From: Muribaculaceae bacterium
GTDB taxonomy: Bacteria > Bacteroidota > Bacteroidia > Bacteroidales > Muribaculaceae
NCBI GenBank assembly: GCA_017453505.1
Contig: JAFTEU010000069.1
Coordinates: 1-45,037, forward strand
Reading direction: 5' to 3'
DNA length: 45,037 nucleotides
In this document: positions 6,969-15,200 of the stretch, one piece after another
Layout: every line of letters begins with the position of its first letter
Numbering within the stretch: the stretch's first letter is position 1
Program-made: the position numbers and the translations under genes
The notes under the pieces: generated by a model
Database searches by the model: none
What the model saw: only the letters and a program-made list of their open reading frames with translations
What the model was told of the DNA's origin: nothing

Positions 6969-7110
6969 AATATTTCAGTTCTTTTTTCAAAAAAAATGGG
7001 AAATTAGCGTAAATCCTGTTAGGTTTGGGCCAACATCAATATCATTGCCAAAGATTATTAGGGGTCTCCAAGTTGAAAGTATAGGATGTCACGTTAGGCA
7101 TCTGCGCGGT

Positions 7111-9195
7111 TTACAGCGATTTCATGATGGCGCTGTTGATGACGGGATTGATCTGCATGTCGCTGCGGTCGGTCTTTTTGCCGAAATTGAAGGTGTAGGT
7201 CACTTTCAGGCTCACGTTTCGGCCTGCTGTTTCGTTCATGCGCCAGCGGTCCATGTCGTAGCAGCCATAGTCCATCCACTCGTGGTTCTTGTAGTATCGG
7301 TGGAAAGGGTTGTTAAGCCGTAACTCCACGCTCCAGCCGTTGTGGTTCCATCCAGCCATGAAGTCCAGCTTCATGGGGTCATGTACCAGCAGCGGCTCGC
7401 GGATGTCGAGTTGCGTGGATGGGGACTTGAAGTTTGCGCCAAACTTGAAGTCTCCCTGCAGCCAGGTCACGCTGGCACGGCCGCGAACGATGGTCCGTGA
7501 CAGGTCATACACATCGCCGCGAACAGCATTGTACTCGCCTATACCCGTCAGTCCCACGCGCAGGCGGTCGCTCAAAGCGCTGAATGACCAGCTCGCACTG
7601 AGCATGTTGCCATAGAAGTTACCGTCATTCAGTTTCTTGTCATAAATGACAGACGCATCGGCATGGTACTGATGCACGATGTTGTTGAAGTAGATGTAGC
7701 TCATATAGGAGACAGCCAGTGAGTGCTTGCCCCACTGCTTGCTCAGCGACAGCGTGTTGCTCAACACCTGCAGGGGCTCGATGTCAGGGTTTCCCTGCGT
7801 GGCCTCAAAGAACGAGACGGGCAGCGTCATGCTGTTCTTGTTGCTGGGGTCGAACAGCGTATGGGTCAGCACGCCGTTCAACGAGAGCGACAGATCCTGC
7901 CGTGGAACGTAGCTTCCGCCATAGTAGGCGATGGGGCTGCAGTAGTTGTAGTGCTTGCCGCCCAGCGATACCGCCGAGTTAGACACGCCTGCCGTGGCAT
8001 ACCACGACACACTGCCAGCAGAGCGGCTGAGCTGCAGCATGGCTGTCGTGATATTAGTGATCAAATGCTGATAGCCGGTCGAGGTGCCGCTATAGTGGTC
8101 CTTGTAGTTGCTGAGCGTGTGCCCTGCCGTCAGCATCAACATCAGTTGATTGGTAAACGTCTTGAAGTAGAGCCCCTGCCCAGCCAGTGCGAAGTTGTCT
8201 TCCTTGACACGCGAGGTCACTGCGCTCTGGTCGGTTTCCTCATACAGGCTGTGATAAGTATTGTGGCCGTAGCTGCCGCTAGCGACAAACTGCAAGGTCT
8301 GGCTGGAGGGCAGCCACTTGGTGTATTCAAGCGAGATGTTGGGCGACAGAGCCTTGCTGTCCGAGTGACGATGCATGGTCGTGGTGTCGGCGGGATAAAT
8401 CACGGCAGTTGTCATGTCCTGGGCCGGCACGGTTGCTGCATCCAGGCCCAGGGCAAGGTTGAAGCGGTAGGCATCGCCCTTGTTGGTCAACTCAAAGCGC
8501 ACATCCTCACCGTGGTGTCGCGCGAGTGCATGGTCAGGGCTGTAGTAGCGGGTCAGCTGAAGGCCATTAGCAAAGGTGTAGAGCCCGGACTCTTCTACAT
8601 AACTGTGATTGCGATCCCAGTTGCCCATAGCCGCCAGCCGTAGCTTAGTCTTGCCGCAGGTGTAATCGACCGCAGCCGCATACTCGCCACGCTGATAAAT
8701 GAACCCCTCGTCGGCTGAGAGATAGACGTTGCCGCCCGAGTTGCGGACAACATAGTTGAGCACTGCCGCTTTGCCTGTCCATTTGCCCGAAGGAGTGCGC
8801 AGATACTCCACGCTGGCCACATCCTGTGCCTGTAGCATGGCCACGTCCTCGGCGCGGGCAGGCACGCCATTGATGCACAGCACCACCTCACCGCCAGTGT
8901 GGGTCGTCACCGATTTATCCTGCGGCGACACCACCAGGCCTGCAACGTTCATCAGCCCCGTCAGGTCCAGCGCATTGGCAGCGTGCTTGCGCAGAGCAGC
9001 CGTAGGCACCAGAATGGCTTTGTCGGCCGTCTCAATCTGCCCCTTAGCCGTCACAACCATCTCGGGCAACGTGTCAGTCATCACGCTGTCACATTGGGCC
9101 GAAACACCCAAGTCCAAGGCGCTCTCCTGGGCCAACGCATGGGCAGTCATACCCATGACTGCTACCAGCGTTACTATAATCCTCGACATTTTCAT
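7111..9195 (-). CDS. TonB-dependent receptor-like outer-membrane barrel, 694 aa
   Basis: A signal peptide (residues 1-22, ending AHALAQ) is followed by a plug-like domain (about 45-150) with LPEMVVTAKGQIE, VVLCINGVPA and VASVEYLRTPSGKW, the order seen in TonB receptor plugs, and then a long beta-barrel of alternating aromatic strands ending near VTYTFNFGKK with a 25-residue tail. There is no N-terminal carboxypeptidase-like domain and no SusD partner, so it belongs to the smaller OMP_b-brl type rather than a SusC. The substrate is unknown. ATGs at 9195 and 9189 are equivalent starts. It is read from a promoter at 9224 with LytTR-like boxes upstream; a similar but distinct receptor gene lies 269 bp further on. 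Confidence 0.8.
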   Translation of the reverse strand: MKMSRIIVTLVAVMGMTAHALAQESALDLGVSAQCDSVMTDTLPEMVVTAKGQIETADKAILVPTAALRKHAANALDLTGLMNVAGLVVSPQDKSVTTHTGGEVVLCINGVPARAEDVAMLQAQDVASVEYLRTPSGKWTGKAAVLNYVVRNSGGNVYLSADEGFIYQRGEYAAAVDYTCGKTKLRLAAMGNWDRNHSYVEESGLYTFANGLQLTRYYSPDHALARHHGEDVRFELTNKGDAYRFNLALGLDAATVPAQDMTTAVIYPADTTTMHRHSDSKALSPNISLEYTKWLPSSQTLQFVASGSYGHNTYHSLYEETDQSAVTSRVKEDNFALAGQGLYFKTFTNQLMLMLTAGHTLSNYKDHYSGTSTGYQHLITNITTAMLQLSRSAGSVSWYATAGVSNSAVSLGGKHYNYCSPIAYYGGSYVPRQDLSLSLNGVLTHTLFDPSNKNSMTLPVSFFEATQGNPDIEPLQVLSNTLSLSKQWGKHSLAVSYMSYIYFNNIVHQYHADASVIYDKKLNDGNFYGNMLSASWSFSALSDRLRVGLTGIGEYNAVRGDVYDLSRTIVRGRASVTWLQGDFKFGANFKSPSTQLDIREPLLVHDPMKLDFMAGWNHNGWSVELRLNNPFHRYYKNHEWMDYGCYDMDRWRMNETAGRNVSLKVTYTFNFGKKTDRSDMQINPVINSAIMKSL

Positions 9196-9223
9196 TTGAT
9201 GTTTTTCTAATTGATTTCGGTGG

Positions 9224-9305
9224 CAAAATTACTTTCTTCGCTCCGTCCTTCCGTAATTCCTCGGCTTACCAAGTCTTAACTGAAAACTTATTTAGTCTTA
9301 ACGAA
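9224..9305 (-). promoter_or_regulatory. promoter with LytTR-like direct repeats
   Basis: TAATTTTG (minus strand, 9224-9231) is a -7 box with no clear TTG box, as expected for an activated promoter. Upstream lie two direct repeats TCAGTTAAG (9275-9283) and TTCGTTAAG (9297-9305), 22 bp centre to centre. TCAGTTAAG fits the LytTR consensus ([TA][AC][CA]GTTN[AG][TG]) at every position and TTCGTTAAG at all but one. Confidence 0.5.
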
Positions 9306-9464
9306 AGGGAGAAGGAACGTGTCATAATTGGCTATTGTTAGCATTCATCGCGCTTTGCGCGAGAAATTGGGCAAAATTATTCATATAATCAAGTAAAAAA
9401 TACCGTCTTGCTTTATTTTCACTTAATTACTTGGCCGTTAGCCCGACTTTTAGATGCTTACTTA

Positions 9465-11594
9465 TCAGTTCGCGCGTTGGTCGCTTTGCTTGTTGATGCG
9501 GGCGTTGCGGTAACCGTTGTTGAGGGTGTTGAAGACGTATTGCACACGCAGGGTCACGCCACGGGTGTCGTAGCGGTTGCGCTGCCACTGACTGACGTGG
9601 CCGTAGTTCTGGCTCCAACGCGGGGTGACGGCCTGGTTGAGCAAGTCATTGCCCTCGACGGTGACGCGCAGGCGATTGTCAAGGAAGCGCTGGGTATAGC
9701 CCAGGTTGATGCCGAGCGAACGTCCCGTGCGGGTCAGATCCACTTGCATGGGGCTTGTATAGCGTACTGAACCATAGAACTCGCCACTCTTGCAGAACTG
9801 CCAGCGGGCCTGGGCATAGGCACTCATGGACTGACTGCTGATTGGTGGATTGAGGTAGCCCTCCATGCGTTCAAATTTGGTGTGGAACAGATAGCCGCTC
9901 AACGAAGCATTGACGCTTACCTTGCCGAAGGTGTGCGAGTAATCGGCATACAAGGCCCATGTATTGCTATAGCGGCTGTTGACGGGAAAGTCAATGATGG
10001 AATAATCGTCGCCGTAGGGCAAAATGGCTGTGAAAATGTCATGCAGGGTGCAAGCAAATGAGGCCTGCACACTGAAGTCCTTGAGGTTGGCACTCAGGCT
10101 GGCGTAGTGCCAGGTGTACTGCTTCAAGTCGGGATTGCCCTTGCTGTAGTGTAGCATCGACTCATAGACAATGGCTGGATTGAGCTGCGAGATGGACGCG
10201 TAGCCGCCCGACACGCTGTATTGTGCCTTCAACTGGTAGTTGTCGTTGATGGTGTAGAGCAGTGACGCATGGGGGCGCAACGACGTGCGTTTTTCCTGTT
10301 TGTCATCAGTGTTGTCGCCCTGCTTGAGCCTTGTGTCATTATAGACGACTCGCAGGCCCACCTCAGGTTTCCAGTTGCCGTAGGCGCGCTTCCACGAGCC
10401 ATACCACGCTCCCGTGAAGTCGTCGCGGTGACTGGGCTGAACCGCATCGTTGTAGGTGTAACTGTATTTGTTGCTGATCCAACTCAGGTTGGTGCCAACT
10501 TCAATTTCGCTGCCTAGAATCGGGAAGGCATAATTGGCCTCACCGTCCCACAGGTTGTAACGGTTCTGGGTGTGGGTGGTGTTGATTGTCTCGTCGCCGT
10601 TGGCAGGTGTGAGGGTGATGGTGCGCATGTTGTCAGTAGATCGCCTCGAGTAACTCACCGTGAGGGTTAGCGTCTTGTCGTCTGCGGGCTTGTAGGTCAG
10701 TCCTGCAGTGGCATTATGGTTGTACCTATTTCCATCGGGTTCATGTTGCAATTCGTCAACTACGCTGTCCACACCCAGGTAGAGGAGATCATGGAGGGAA
10801 TAATGGGTGAGTCGTCCAGCACTTGTGCTGCCCGAGTATTGCGCGATGAGTGTCAAGTGTGGTGAGGCAAAGTAGTTAATGCCCGCATTCCAGTACCAGT
10901 TGTTGCGTCGGTAGGTGAAACCGCCGTCCCTGGAATCGTCCAGAATAAGGCTGCCATCATCAGGGTTGGTGATGGTCGTCCTGTTGAAGTCGTAGGACTT
11001 GCCGTTGCTCAATGTGTAGCGCAACGAGCCATTGAGTGCCCATTTCCCGTACTTGGCATTGACGTTGGCCCATGTGCTCTCGCTCACACGGCGCTGGAAT
11101 GCGGTAGTGCTGCCCACACTCAGCCCCAGATAGTCTTTCAGCCCTTTTTTGAGCGTGATCTTGATGGTGGGCCCTGAATAGCGGGCACTCAAGTCGCGGA
11201 TGATTTCCACCTTGCTCACCTGGTTGGACGGCAGGGTGAGTAACAGGTTACGGTCGGTGACCTTGCGGTCGTCGATGTAGATCTCGCCCACGCTCTTGTT
11301 GTCGCCTGTCTTGATGTCGTTCTCGTCGTTGACAATGAGTCCGGGCGTCCAGCGCAGCATGTCGATAAGGCTTCCCGCATCGGCAAGGAAAGTACCACTC
11401 AGGTTGCTGATGGTGTAATTCATGCCTTCGCGTCGTATTACGGCTTTGGGGGCCTCGACGGTGAGTTCTTGCAGTTGCACGCTCAGGCTATCGCCAGCGG
11501 CAGTCGTGAGGCTGTCCGTCGGCTCAGCAGCTTGCAGTTGCGGGGCAATTACAATGCTGAGCGCTAGCATAATGATTGAAGTGATTGTTTTCAT
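9465..11594 (-). CDS. TonB-dependent receptor-like outer-membrane barrel, 709 aa
   Basis: Residues 1-22 form a signal peptide ending LQAAEP. The plug region (about 45-160) shows LQELTVEAPKAVIRREG, DMLRWTPGLIV, VGEIYIDDRKV and VSKVEIIRDLSARYSG, typical of TonB receptor plugs, and residues 165-690 form the barrel, ending LRVQYVFNTLNNGYR. It is similar in size and architecture to 7111-9195 but clearly diverged, so the two are old paralogues or two receptors of related type. It has its own promoter at 11623 with an inverted repeat next to the -33 box, so the two receptors are probably regulated differently. Substrate unknown. Confidence 0.8.
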   Translation of the reverse strand: MKTITSIIMLALSIVIAPQLQAAEPTDSLTTAAGDSLSVQLQELTVEAPKAVIRREGMNYTISNLSGTFLADAGSLIDMLRWTPGLIVNDENDIKTGDNKSVGEIYIDDRKVTDRNLLLTLPSNQVSKVEIIRDLSARYSGPTIKITLKKGLKDYLGLSVGSTTAFQRRVSESTWANVNAKYGKWALNGSLRYTLSNGKSYDFNRTTITNPDDGSLILDDSRDGGFTYRRNNWYWNAGINYFASPHLTLIAQYSGSTSAGRLTHYSLHDLLYLGVDSVVDELQHEPDGNRYNHNATAGLTYKPADDKTLTLTVSYSRRSTDNMRTITLTPANGDETINTTHTQNRYNLWDGEANYAFPILGSEIEVGTNLSWISNKYSYTYNDAVQPSHRDDFTGAWYGSWKRAYGNWKPEVGLRVVYNDTRLKQGDNTDDKQEKRTSLRPHASLLYTINDNYQLKAQYSVSGGYASISQLNPAIVYESMLHYSKGNPDLKQYTWHYASLSANLKDFSVQASFACTLHDIFTAILPYGDDYSIIDFPVNSRYSNTWALYADYSHTFGKVSVNASLSGYLFHTKFERMEGYLNPPISSQSMSAYAQARWQFCKSGEFYGSVRYTSPMQVDLTRTGRSLGINLGYTQRFLDNRLRVTVEGNDLLNQAVTPRWSQNYGHVSQWQRNRYDTRGVTLRVQYVFNTLNNGYRNARINKQSDQRAN

Positions 11595-11622
11595 AATGAT
11601 ATTGATTTGTGTTATTACGCTG

Positions 11623-11677
11623 CAAAATTATTGAAAGAAATAGGGTGCCTGCAATACCCAAATGGGTGTTTTTGGGT
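11623..11677 (-). promoter_or_regulatory. receptor promoter with ACCCA/TGGGT operator
   Basis: TAATTTTG (minus strand, 11623-11630) and TTG (11652-11654) make a promoter for 9465-11594. Directly upstream is the inverted repeat ACCCA-AA-TGGGT (11656-11667), followed by another half-site TTTGGGT (11671-11677), a probable regulator site. Confidence 0.45.
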
Positions 11678-11825
11678 TAGCGTCGATTCTCCTATAATGT
11701 TTTGCTGTTACATCAATATAACACTAAACCACTCATTTTTTTAACAAGAAAACGTCATTTTCAGATATAATCACTTCGCACAATAGGGAACGCATGCGTG
11801 AGTAATTCAAAACAATGCTTAATTC

Positions 11826-11856
11826 TTGCTTTTATGGTAAAAAAGATTTAATTTTG
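11826..11856 (+). promoter_or_regulatory. mntA-hepT promoter
   Basis: TTG (11826-11828) and TAATTTTG (11849-11856) have the 20-bp spacing of Bacteroidota promoters. The mntA ATG follows 13 bp after the box, so the leader is only a few bases. Confidence 0.65.
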
Positions 11857-11869
11857 CGACATTATATTA

Positions 11870-12178
11870 ATGACGACACTGATGACCACTGCCGCGATAG
11901 AAAAAACGATAGCCGAATACTTCAAGACGCAGCCAGTCTTGAAGGCTTGGATTTTTGGCTCATTTTCGCGTGGTGAACAGCGACCAGACAGTGACGTGGA
12001 CATCTTGATTGTTCTGGATCCGAGCGTGCCGGTTGGCATGAAGTTCTTTGGCATGTATGAGGACTTGAAGGAACTTCTTGGCCGCAATGTGGATTTGGTG
12101 ACCGAACGGTCGCTTGCCCCCTTTGCGCGTGCCAGTGTTGAACGTGACCGTAAACTTGTTTATGAGAGAACCGCTTAA
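11870..12178 (+). CDS. mntA: MntA-like nucleotidyltransferase antitoxin, 102 aa
   Basis: The protein has the minimal nucleotidyltransferase motif GSFSRGEQRPDSDVDI, i.e. GS-x10-DxD (Gly30-Ser31, Asp42, Asp44), characteristic of MNT-domain proteins. Family knowledge: MntA adds AMP groups to a tyrosine of the HepT toxin and so inactivates it. The gene overlaps hepT by 17 bp, the usual arrangement. The ATG at 11870 is used; MTTAAI at residue 5 is an alternative. All catalytic residues are present, so the enzyme is probably active, although its partner HepT is altered. Confidence 0.85.
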   Translation: MTTLMTTAAIEKTIAEYFKTQPVLKAWIFGSFSRGEQRPDSDVDILIVLDPSVPVGMKFFGMYEDLKELLGRNVDLVTERSLAPFARASVERDRKLVYERTA

Positions 12179-12539
12179 AGATAGAGAACGTCTGCAGCAC
12201 ATGATTGCAGCCATCGACCGTATCTTGCGTTACGCCGAGGGTAAATCTTATGAGGACCTGGTGAATGACGACATGATGTACTATGCCGTTGTCAAGAATA
12301 TTGAGATTATTGGCGAAGCGGCCAATATGGTTACAACCGAGTTCCAAACGACTCACCCTGACACACCATGGAAAATGGTTAAAGGTATGCGCAACTATAT
12401 CGTTCTTGAGTATTTCCAAATAGATGATGTCGTTGTGTGGGATGTCGTGACCAACAATCTGGAGCCATTGAAACTGCAATTGCAGTCCTATCTCAATTCT
12501 ACCGATTGGGAACAATGGAGTTCACAAAGCACGTTTTGA
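12162..12539 (+). CDS. hepT: HepT-like (DUF86) toxin with His replaced by Leu, 125 aa
   Basis: The helical HEPN-type protein starts MREPLKDRERLQHMIAAIDRI and contains IEIIGEAANMV and the motif region MRNYIVLEYFQID. HepT toxins normally carry R-x4-H-x-Y; here Arg77 and Tyr84 are kept but the His position is Leu82 (codon CTT 12405-12407, one base from CAT). In the family the Arg and His are needed for RNase activity and the Tyr is the AMPylation target of MntA. The toxin may therefore be catalytically weak or dead while still bound and modified by MntA. The start at 12162 inside mntA is preferred over 12114, which would add residues from the mntA frame overlap. Confidence 0.85.
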   Translation: MREPLKDRERLQHMIAAIDRILRYAEGKSYEDLVNDDMMYYAVVKNIEIIGEAANMVTTEFQTTHPDTPWKMVKGMRNYIVLEYFQIDDVVVWDVVTNNLEPLKLQLQSYLNSTDWEQWSSQSTF

Positions 12540-12545
12540 TTGATC

Positions 12546-13310
12546 ATGGCAAGGGTTGAGGATTTCTTTATCATGGACAATGCGGTGACGGGTGTCACCG
12601 AAGAGGATTACCAGGGCATCCAGGATGTTGTGGACTCGGTGGATGCGTTCTCGCGCATGACCTACAAGAGTGTGTATATCATCGACTACTTCAAGAAGAA
12701 TTTCCTCTATGTGAGCGAGAATCCGCTGTTCCTGTGCGGCCTGTCGGCCAGCGAGGTCAAGGAAATCGGCTATAATTTCTATATCGACAATGTGCCTGAG
12801 GAGGATCTCAAGCGACTGTTGATAATCAATTCCTCTGGCTTTTATTTCTCCAAGGACATCCCTGCTGCCGAGAAGCGCTATTACACGCTGTCCTACAACT
12901 TCAGGGTCATTAATACCGTGTCCAAGAAGGTGCAGACCATCAACCACCAGTTGACGCCGCTCAAGATGATGCCCAACGGCAGGATTTGGCTCGCGCTGTG
13001 CGTAGCTTCCATCCCCACCAAGCAGAACGATGACACCATACTGATGTTTAACAATCGCACGCACGAGGGTTGGAACCTGGACCTGGAGAGCGGCACGTGG
13101 AAGCCGGTTCCTTACATCTCCCTCACCGAGCAGGAGACACAGGTCATCAAGTATTCGGCCATGGGCTACACTACCCAGGAAATCGCCCAGCTGATGTTCA
13201 AGTCGTTTGACACTGTGAAAGGCTACCGCAAGAGCATTCTCGAGAAATTCGACACCGACAGCATTACCGAAGCCATCAACTACGCCATGATCTACCGCCT
13301 TATCGATTGA
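12546..13310 (+). CDS. LuxR-type HTH regulator with PAS-like sensor domain, 254 aa
   Basis: Residues about 30-150 (SRMTYKSVYIIDYFKKNFLYVSENP ... NFRVINTVSKKV) read like a PAS-type sensor domain. Residues 190-254 are a LuxR/GerE helix-turn-helix: LTEQETQVIKYSAMGYT, TQEIAQLM, FDTVKGYRKSILEKF. No receiver domain or phosphoacceptor Asp is seen, so it probably senses a ligand or state directly. The ATG at 12546 is chosen over a TTG at 12540; another ATG (MDNAVTG) is at 12573. It begins 7 bp after hepT and may be cotranscribed with the toxin pair. Its targets are unknown; the receptor genes at 7-11.6 kb are one possibility. Confidence 0.8.
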   Translation: MARVEDFFIMDNAVTGVTEEDYQGIQDVVDSVDAFSRMTYKSVYIIDYFKKNFLYVSENPLFLCGLSASEVKEIGYNFYIDNVPEEDLKRLLIINSSGFYFSKDIPAAEKRYYTLSYNFRVINTVSKKVQTINHQLTPLKMMPNGRIWLALCVASIPTKQNDDTILMFNNRTHEGWNLDLESGTWKPVPYISLTEQETQVIKYSAMGYTTQEIAQLMFKSFDTVKGYRKSILEKFDTDSITEAINYAMIYRLID

Positions 13311-13325
13311 TGGCGGTCTAAAACA

Positions 13326-13386
13326 ACAATAAATACTATAAATACAAATCTGGTTTTCAGCGATTTGTGTTTGTAGTATTTATTGT
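13326..13386. terminator. bidirectional terminator between convergent genes
   Basis: A 25-bp stem (13326-13350 with 13362-13386, only two G-U type mismatches) closes an 11-nt loop. It lies between the LuxR-type gene (plus) and the cytidylate-kinase-like gene (minus), so it can end both transcripts. Confidence 0.8.
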
Positions 13387-13416
13387 GTCCCTTTTATAAC
13401 CAGAGTGTTGTCGAAG

Positions 13417-14058
13417 TTATCCCAGGCATCGCTTGACGAACTCGACGATGAGTTGTGCGGTGCCCTCGATGCCCAGCAGGCTGGAGTCGATAGAGAGGTC
13501 GTAGCTCTCGGCATGGCCCCACAGCTTGTCGGTGTAGAAGTTGTAGTACTCGGCGCGCAGCTTGTTCATCTTGTCGCTGCGCTTCTCGGCAGCCTCGCGT
13601 GTGTCGCAGTCACCACGGTCGATGATGCGCCTGACGCGGTCATCGATGGGTGCGTGGAGGAACACGCTGATGACCGTGCAGTAGTCACGGAGGACATAGT
13701 CGGCCGTGCGTCCCACGATGACACATGGCTTGCGGTCTACAAGGTCCTTCATCACTTGGCACTGTGCCTTGTAGATCTGGTCGTCGCTCATCGATGTCTC
13801 GCCCATGAATGTCGAGCCTGCCATGGCCAGATTGAGCGGCCACAGGCTGGGGAAGAACTTGGGCGTGCGCTCGTCGGCTGCCTCAAACATCTCGGGATGA
13901 ATGCCGCTCACCTTTGATGCCTCGAGCAGCAGTTGCTTGTCAAAGTAGTTGATGTCGAGCAACTGGGCTACGCGCTGGCCCACCTCGCGTCCGCCGCTGC
14001 CGAACTGCCGACCGATGGCGATCACATAATTCCTATTGGTTTTAGGGTCTTCGTTCAT
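13417..14058 (-). CDS. cytidylate-kinase-like (Cytidylate_kin2) protein, 213 aa
   Basis: The N-terminal motif AIGRQFGSGGREVGQRVAQ is the P-loop of the cytidylate-kinase-like family (GSGG in place of GxxGxGKS). Later VGRTADYVL and RIIDRGDCDTREAAEKRSDKMNKLRAEYYNFYTD match the lid and nucleotide-binding segments. Members are predicted nucleoside-monophosphate kinases; they are distinct from Cmk and their true substrate is not settled. The ATG at 14058 (MNEDPKTNRNYVIAIG) is used because the longer frame is only an out-of-phase extension through the neighbouring gene. It lies 28 bp after 14087-14707. Confidence 0.85.
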   Translation of the reverse strand: MNEDPKTNRNYVIAIGRQFGSGGREVGQRVAQLLDINYFDKQLLLEASKVSGIHPEMFEAADERTPKFFPSLWPLNLAMAGSTFMGETSMSDDQIYKAQCQVMKDLVDRKPCVIVGRTADYVLRDYCTVISVFLHAPIDDRVRRIIDRGDCDTREAAEKRSDKMNKLRAEYYNFYTDKLWGHAESYDLSIDSSLLGIEGTAQLIVEFVKRCLG

Positions 14059-14086
14059 TGTTATATGGTCATTCTCTCTTGTATTT

Positions 14087-14707
14087 CTAGTCTTGGGCAT
14101 GTGCTGGGCGGTCAAACGAGTCACGGTCGGCAGTGGGATCCTCGTTGATGGAGACCACTTGCCATTGCAAGCCGTTGCCGGGCGACCACCGGCCGATGAC
14201 GCTGGTGGGGTAGCGTGGAGTCCTGTAGTCCACGAACTCGAATTCCTGCACAAACTTCACCTTGCCTTGCCGCTTGAAGGTCTGTTCCAGCAATGACTCG
14301 TTGCCCTTCATCGTCAGCAGGACGAAGTGGTAACGACTGTGTTCCAGCGAGCCATAGAACACGCTGGCATTCTTGTTGCCGCGTGTCACGATGTCGTCGC
14401 TGTGGACAGTGATGGCAATATCACCACCGTCCTTGGGTTCAAGCATCAGCACGAAGGTGCGGTTCTGATAGTCCTCGCTGGCGATGGTGTCCATGACTTG
14501 GGTGATGGCATCGAGCAGCGCGGTATCGGCATTCTTGGCTGGCGCAAGCCGCTTCATTTCCACGATGATGGTCTTTTCGGGCAAGGCGTTGCGCTGTCCC
14601 GTGGTGAGTTGCTTGGTGACGATGACCTCGTCATCATTCCTGGCCATTAGGCCGCTTACGGTCATCAGTGCGGCCATCGTTGCTATGAGCAGTCGTTTCA
14701 TCTTCAT
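14087..14707 (-). CDS. secreted protein of unknown function, 206 aa
   Basis: A signal peptide (MKMKRLLIATMAALMTVSGLMA, then RNDDEV) indicates export. The body is mixed alpha/beta with TFVLMLEPKDGGDIAITV and a C-terminal PTSVIGRWSPGNGLQWQVVS stretch. I do not recognise a family or active site. It sits upstream of the cytidylate-kinase-like gene in the same direction and could share its transcript. A weak minus-strand -7-like box TAACTTAG is present near 14722-14729. Confidence 0.65.
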   Translation of the reverse strand: MKMKRLLIATMAALMTVSGLMARNDDEVIVTKQLTTGQRNALPEKTIIVEMKRLAPAKNADTALLDAITQVMDTIASEDYQNRTFVLMLEPKDGGDIAITVHSDDIVTRGNKNASVFYGSLEHSRYHFVLLTMKGNESLLEQTFKRQGKVKFVQEFEFVDYRTPRYPTSVIGRWSPGNGLQWQVVSINEDPTADRDSFDRPAHAQD

Positions 14708-14804
14708 CTTTTCAATCGGCTAAGTTACACATTTTTTTAGACACATGGCATCAAGCAAGGTTTAATTTTTTTTATGTCGATGATTCTGGCTTATACATTA
14801 ATAT

Positions 14805-15052
14805 AGGGGACTTCTATAAATTACCGAAATGTTTATCTTCTATGTTGACTGTATTTTGGATAAACTTGGCTGCATCTCAGCCAAGCTCAAGCGAGCTTGG
14901 CTTTGCATTCGATTTGCTCAAGTTTTGTTTCTTTTTGGCATATTTTGTCTTATCTTCTTGGACCATAGCTCGCTATGCTCCTGCAAAGCTAAAACAAAAT
15001 CTACTCAAAAATAAATCAAAATTCATGTCAAGCTAATTTATAGAAGTCCCCT
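14805..15052. mobile_element. 248-bp MITE-like element with 18-bp terminal inverted repeats
   Basis: Perfect 18-bp inverted repeats (AGGGGACTTCTATAAATT at 14805-14822 and its complement at 15035-15052) bound the element. It is flanked by TAT on both sides (14802-14804, 15053-15055), a possible 3-bp target duplication. Inside are a perfect 9-bp hairpin (14880-14901) and no transposase. The right half recurs at 1-137. It probably depends on a transposase elsewhere in the genome. Confidence 0.8.
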
Positions 15053-15100
15053 TATTTAAAAAAAAGACGGGAAAAAGTAGTAGTTATCAATAATTTTTTC

Positions 15101-15108
15101 TAATTTTG
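15101..15108 (+). promoter_or_regulatory. -7 promoter box for the Omp28-like gene
   Basis: TAATTTTG fits TAnnTTTG. A TTG box at the right distance is not clear. It gives a leader of roughly 85 nt before the ATG at 15201 and lies just past the MITE. Confidence 0.45.
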
Positions 15109-15200
15109 CATAGTATTCCAACAAAGTGCAATTTCAATCTATCGAAATCATCGCATCACATTAATTATCAATATATTCACTTTTAAATGTTCATAATGAT

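Noticed and set aside
7111-11594. Polysaccharide utilisation locus (SusC/SusD)
   Set aside because: Neither barrel has the SusC N-terminal domain, and no SusD-like or glycoside hydrolase gene is adjacent.
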